Source of the DNA: Candidatus Krumholzibacteriia bacterium
GTDB lineage: Bacteria; Krumholzibacteriota; Krumholzibacteriia; LZORAL124-64-63
Direction: 5' to 3'
NCBI GenBank assembly: GCA_014859985.1
Contig: JACZKN010000500.1
Span: forward strand, 1-12,866
DNA: 12,866 bases
Shown: positions 12,192-12,866 of the stretch, in pieces
Numbering within the stretch: position 1 is the stretch's first letter
Layout: every line of letters begins with the position of its first letter
Notes under the pieces: generated by a model
The model's database searches: none
Told to the model about the DNA's origin: nothing
What the model saw: the letters and a program-made list of their open reading frames with translations, nothing else
Translations under genes and position numbers: made by a program

Positions 12192-12866
12192 ATGGTATCG
12201 GCCATGCGCCCTGCGAACCTGATCCGCACCGTCACCTGCCTCGTCCTGCCGCTCCTTCTGGCCGCCTGCGGCAAGGGCCAGGACGAGCGCGCCGAGCCCG
12301 CGCCGCCGCCCTCCGCTGCGGCGGCCGTCGCGGTAGAAGCGCGGCTGGCCGGGCCTGACCCCGCCACCGTGACCGTGGCCTGGACCTTCGACCTGGCCGA
12401 CGGTTGGCACCTGTACTGGCACGGCCTGAACGATTCGGGCTATCCGCCCTCGGTGCACCTGGACCTGCCGGTCGGCTGGCGGGCCGGACCCCTGCGCTGG
12501 CCGGTGCCGGAGCGCTACCTCATGGCCGGCGGCATCCTGGATCACGTCTACCACCGGCAGCTGGTGCTGCTGCAGGACCTGCAGCCGCCCCAGGGCGCCC
12601 GGCCGGCGGCGGCGACCGCGATCGGGGCTACGGTGCGCTGGCTGGCCTGCCGGCAGGCATGCGTGCCGGGGCAGGCCGCCCTGACCCTGACGATCCCCGG
12701 CGGGGGCACCGCCCTGCCCGCGGTGGTCGCGGACCTGCCGCCGTTCCCGGCGCCGTTGCCCGCCGCGGCGGTCGCGGCCGCCTGGCGCGCCGACACCCTG
12801 GTGATCACCGCCCCGGGCGCGGCCGCCTTGCGCTTCTTCCCGGACGCCGACAGCGGACCCTACCTC
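12192..12866 (+). CDS. Lipoprotein with DsbD-like N-terminal domain (partial, runs off the window)
   Basis: Only the first 225 codons are present. Seen: a lipoprotein signal peptide with lipobox LAAC (Cys26 from the ATG at 12192, Cys22 from the in-frame ATG at 12204), an Ala/Pro/Glu-rich linker, then a beta-rich domain with DGWHLYWHGLNDSGYPP, LPVGWRAGPLRWPVPER and WLACRQACVPGQA. This order matches the periplasmic N-terminal domain of DsbD/ScsB-type thiol:disulfide reductases (PF11412-like); Cys153 and Cys157 are the probable redox pair that would pass electrons on to periplasmic partners. Whether the central membrane domain and C-terminal thioredoxin domain follow cannot be seen. A lipid-anchored start is unlike E. 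coli DsbD, which has an ordinary signal peptide. No clear Shine-Dalgarno precedes either ATG. It lies 21 nt after the kinase gene, so it may be read from the same transcript, although its function is unrelated. Confidence 0.8.
   Translation, partial: MVSAMRPANLIRTVTCLVLPLLLAACGKGQDERAEPAPPPSAAAAVAVEARLAGPDPATVTVAWTFDLADGWHLYWHGLNDSGYPPSVHLDLPVGWRAGPLRWPVPERYLMAGGILDHVYHRQLVLLQDLQPPQGARPAAATAIGATVRWLACRQACVPGQAALTLTIPGGGTALPAVVADLPPFPAPLPAAAVAAAWRADTLVITAPGAAALRFFPDADSGPYL

Noticed and set aside
10251..12554. 767-codon minus-strand frame under the MurU-AmgK-like gene
   Set aside because: Gly/Arg/Gln/His-rich with no recognisable motif, typical antisense shadow in GC-rich DNA; the plus-strand frame carries clear catalytic motifs of two enzyme families.
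1..12866. CRISPR array, tRNA or rRNA gene, insertion sequence or phage remnant
   Set aside because: I looked for regular spaced repeats, transposase-like frames and terminal inverted repeats and saw none; composition is uniform across the window.

Overview
The window is GC-rich (around 70% by eye) and densely coded, with 12 genes and no gene-free stretch above 150 bases. It looks like a diderm (Gram-negative-type) bacterium: there is a lipobox lipoprotein, a heptosyltransferase-type GT9, exported proteins with signal peptides, and a futalosine-pathway menaquinone enzyme. The gene content would suit a high-GC deltaproteobacterium-like, Gemmatimonadota-like or Krumholzibacteria/Eisenbacteria-like lineage. 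That placement is inference; no rRNA or other marker gene is present.

Left part (1-3475). A minus-strand operon reads MarR-type regulator, then lysine 2,3-aminomutase (ablA/kamA), then beta-lysine N-acetyltransferase (ablB, cut by the window edge). This is the pathway to the compatible solute N-epsilon-acetyl-beta-lysine. The regulator's TGA overlaps the aminomutase ATG (ATGA), and a consensus-quality sigma70 promoter with repeated operator-like TACGAAT words lies upstream of the regulator. A YitT-family membrane protein is divergent and starts with TTG.

Middle (3489-5606). The menaquinone enzyme MqnD and an exported, C-terminally anchored protein of unknown function lie in tandem on the minus strand with near-identical ribosome-binding leaders. 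A divergent control region (5461-5606) holds a plausible sigma70 promoter and a perfect 8-bp inverted repeat.

Right part (5607-12866). Seven plus-strand genes are packed like one operon: an exported TPR protein, a GT9 glycosyltransferase with a Cys-rich N-terminal extension, a GT4 glycosyltransferase, a 103-residue unknown protein, a NamZ/DUF1343 exo-N-acetylmuramidase without a signal peptide, a fused nucleotidyltransferase-sugar kinase resembling MurU and AmgK joined in one chain, and the start of a lipoprotein with a DsbD-like N-terminal domain. Several junctions are overlaps (GTGA, GTGA, ATGACTGA).

The most interesting unit is NamZ plus the MurU-AmgK fusion. If the assignments hold, two overlapping genes encode release of MurNAc and its conversion through MurNAc-1-phosphate to UDP-MurNAc, a compact peptidoglycan-salvage cassette placed behind envelope glycosyltransferases.
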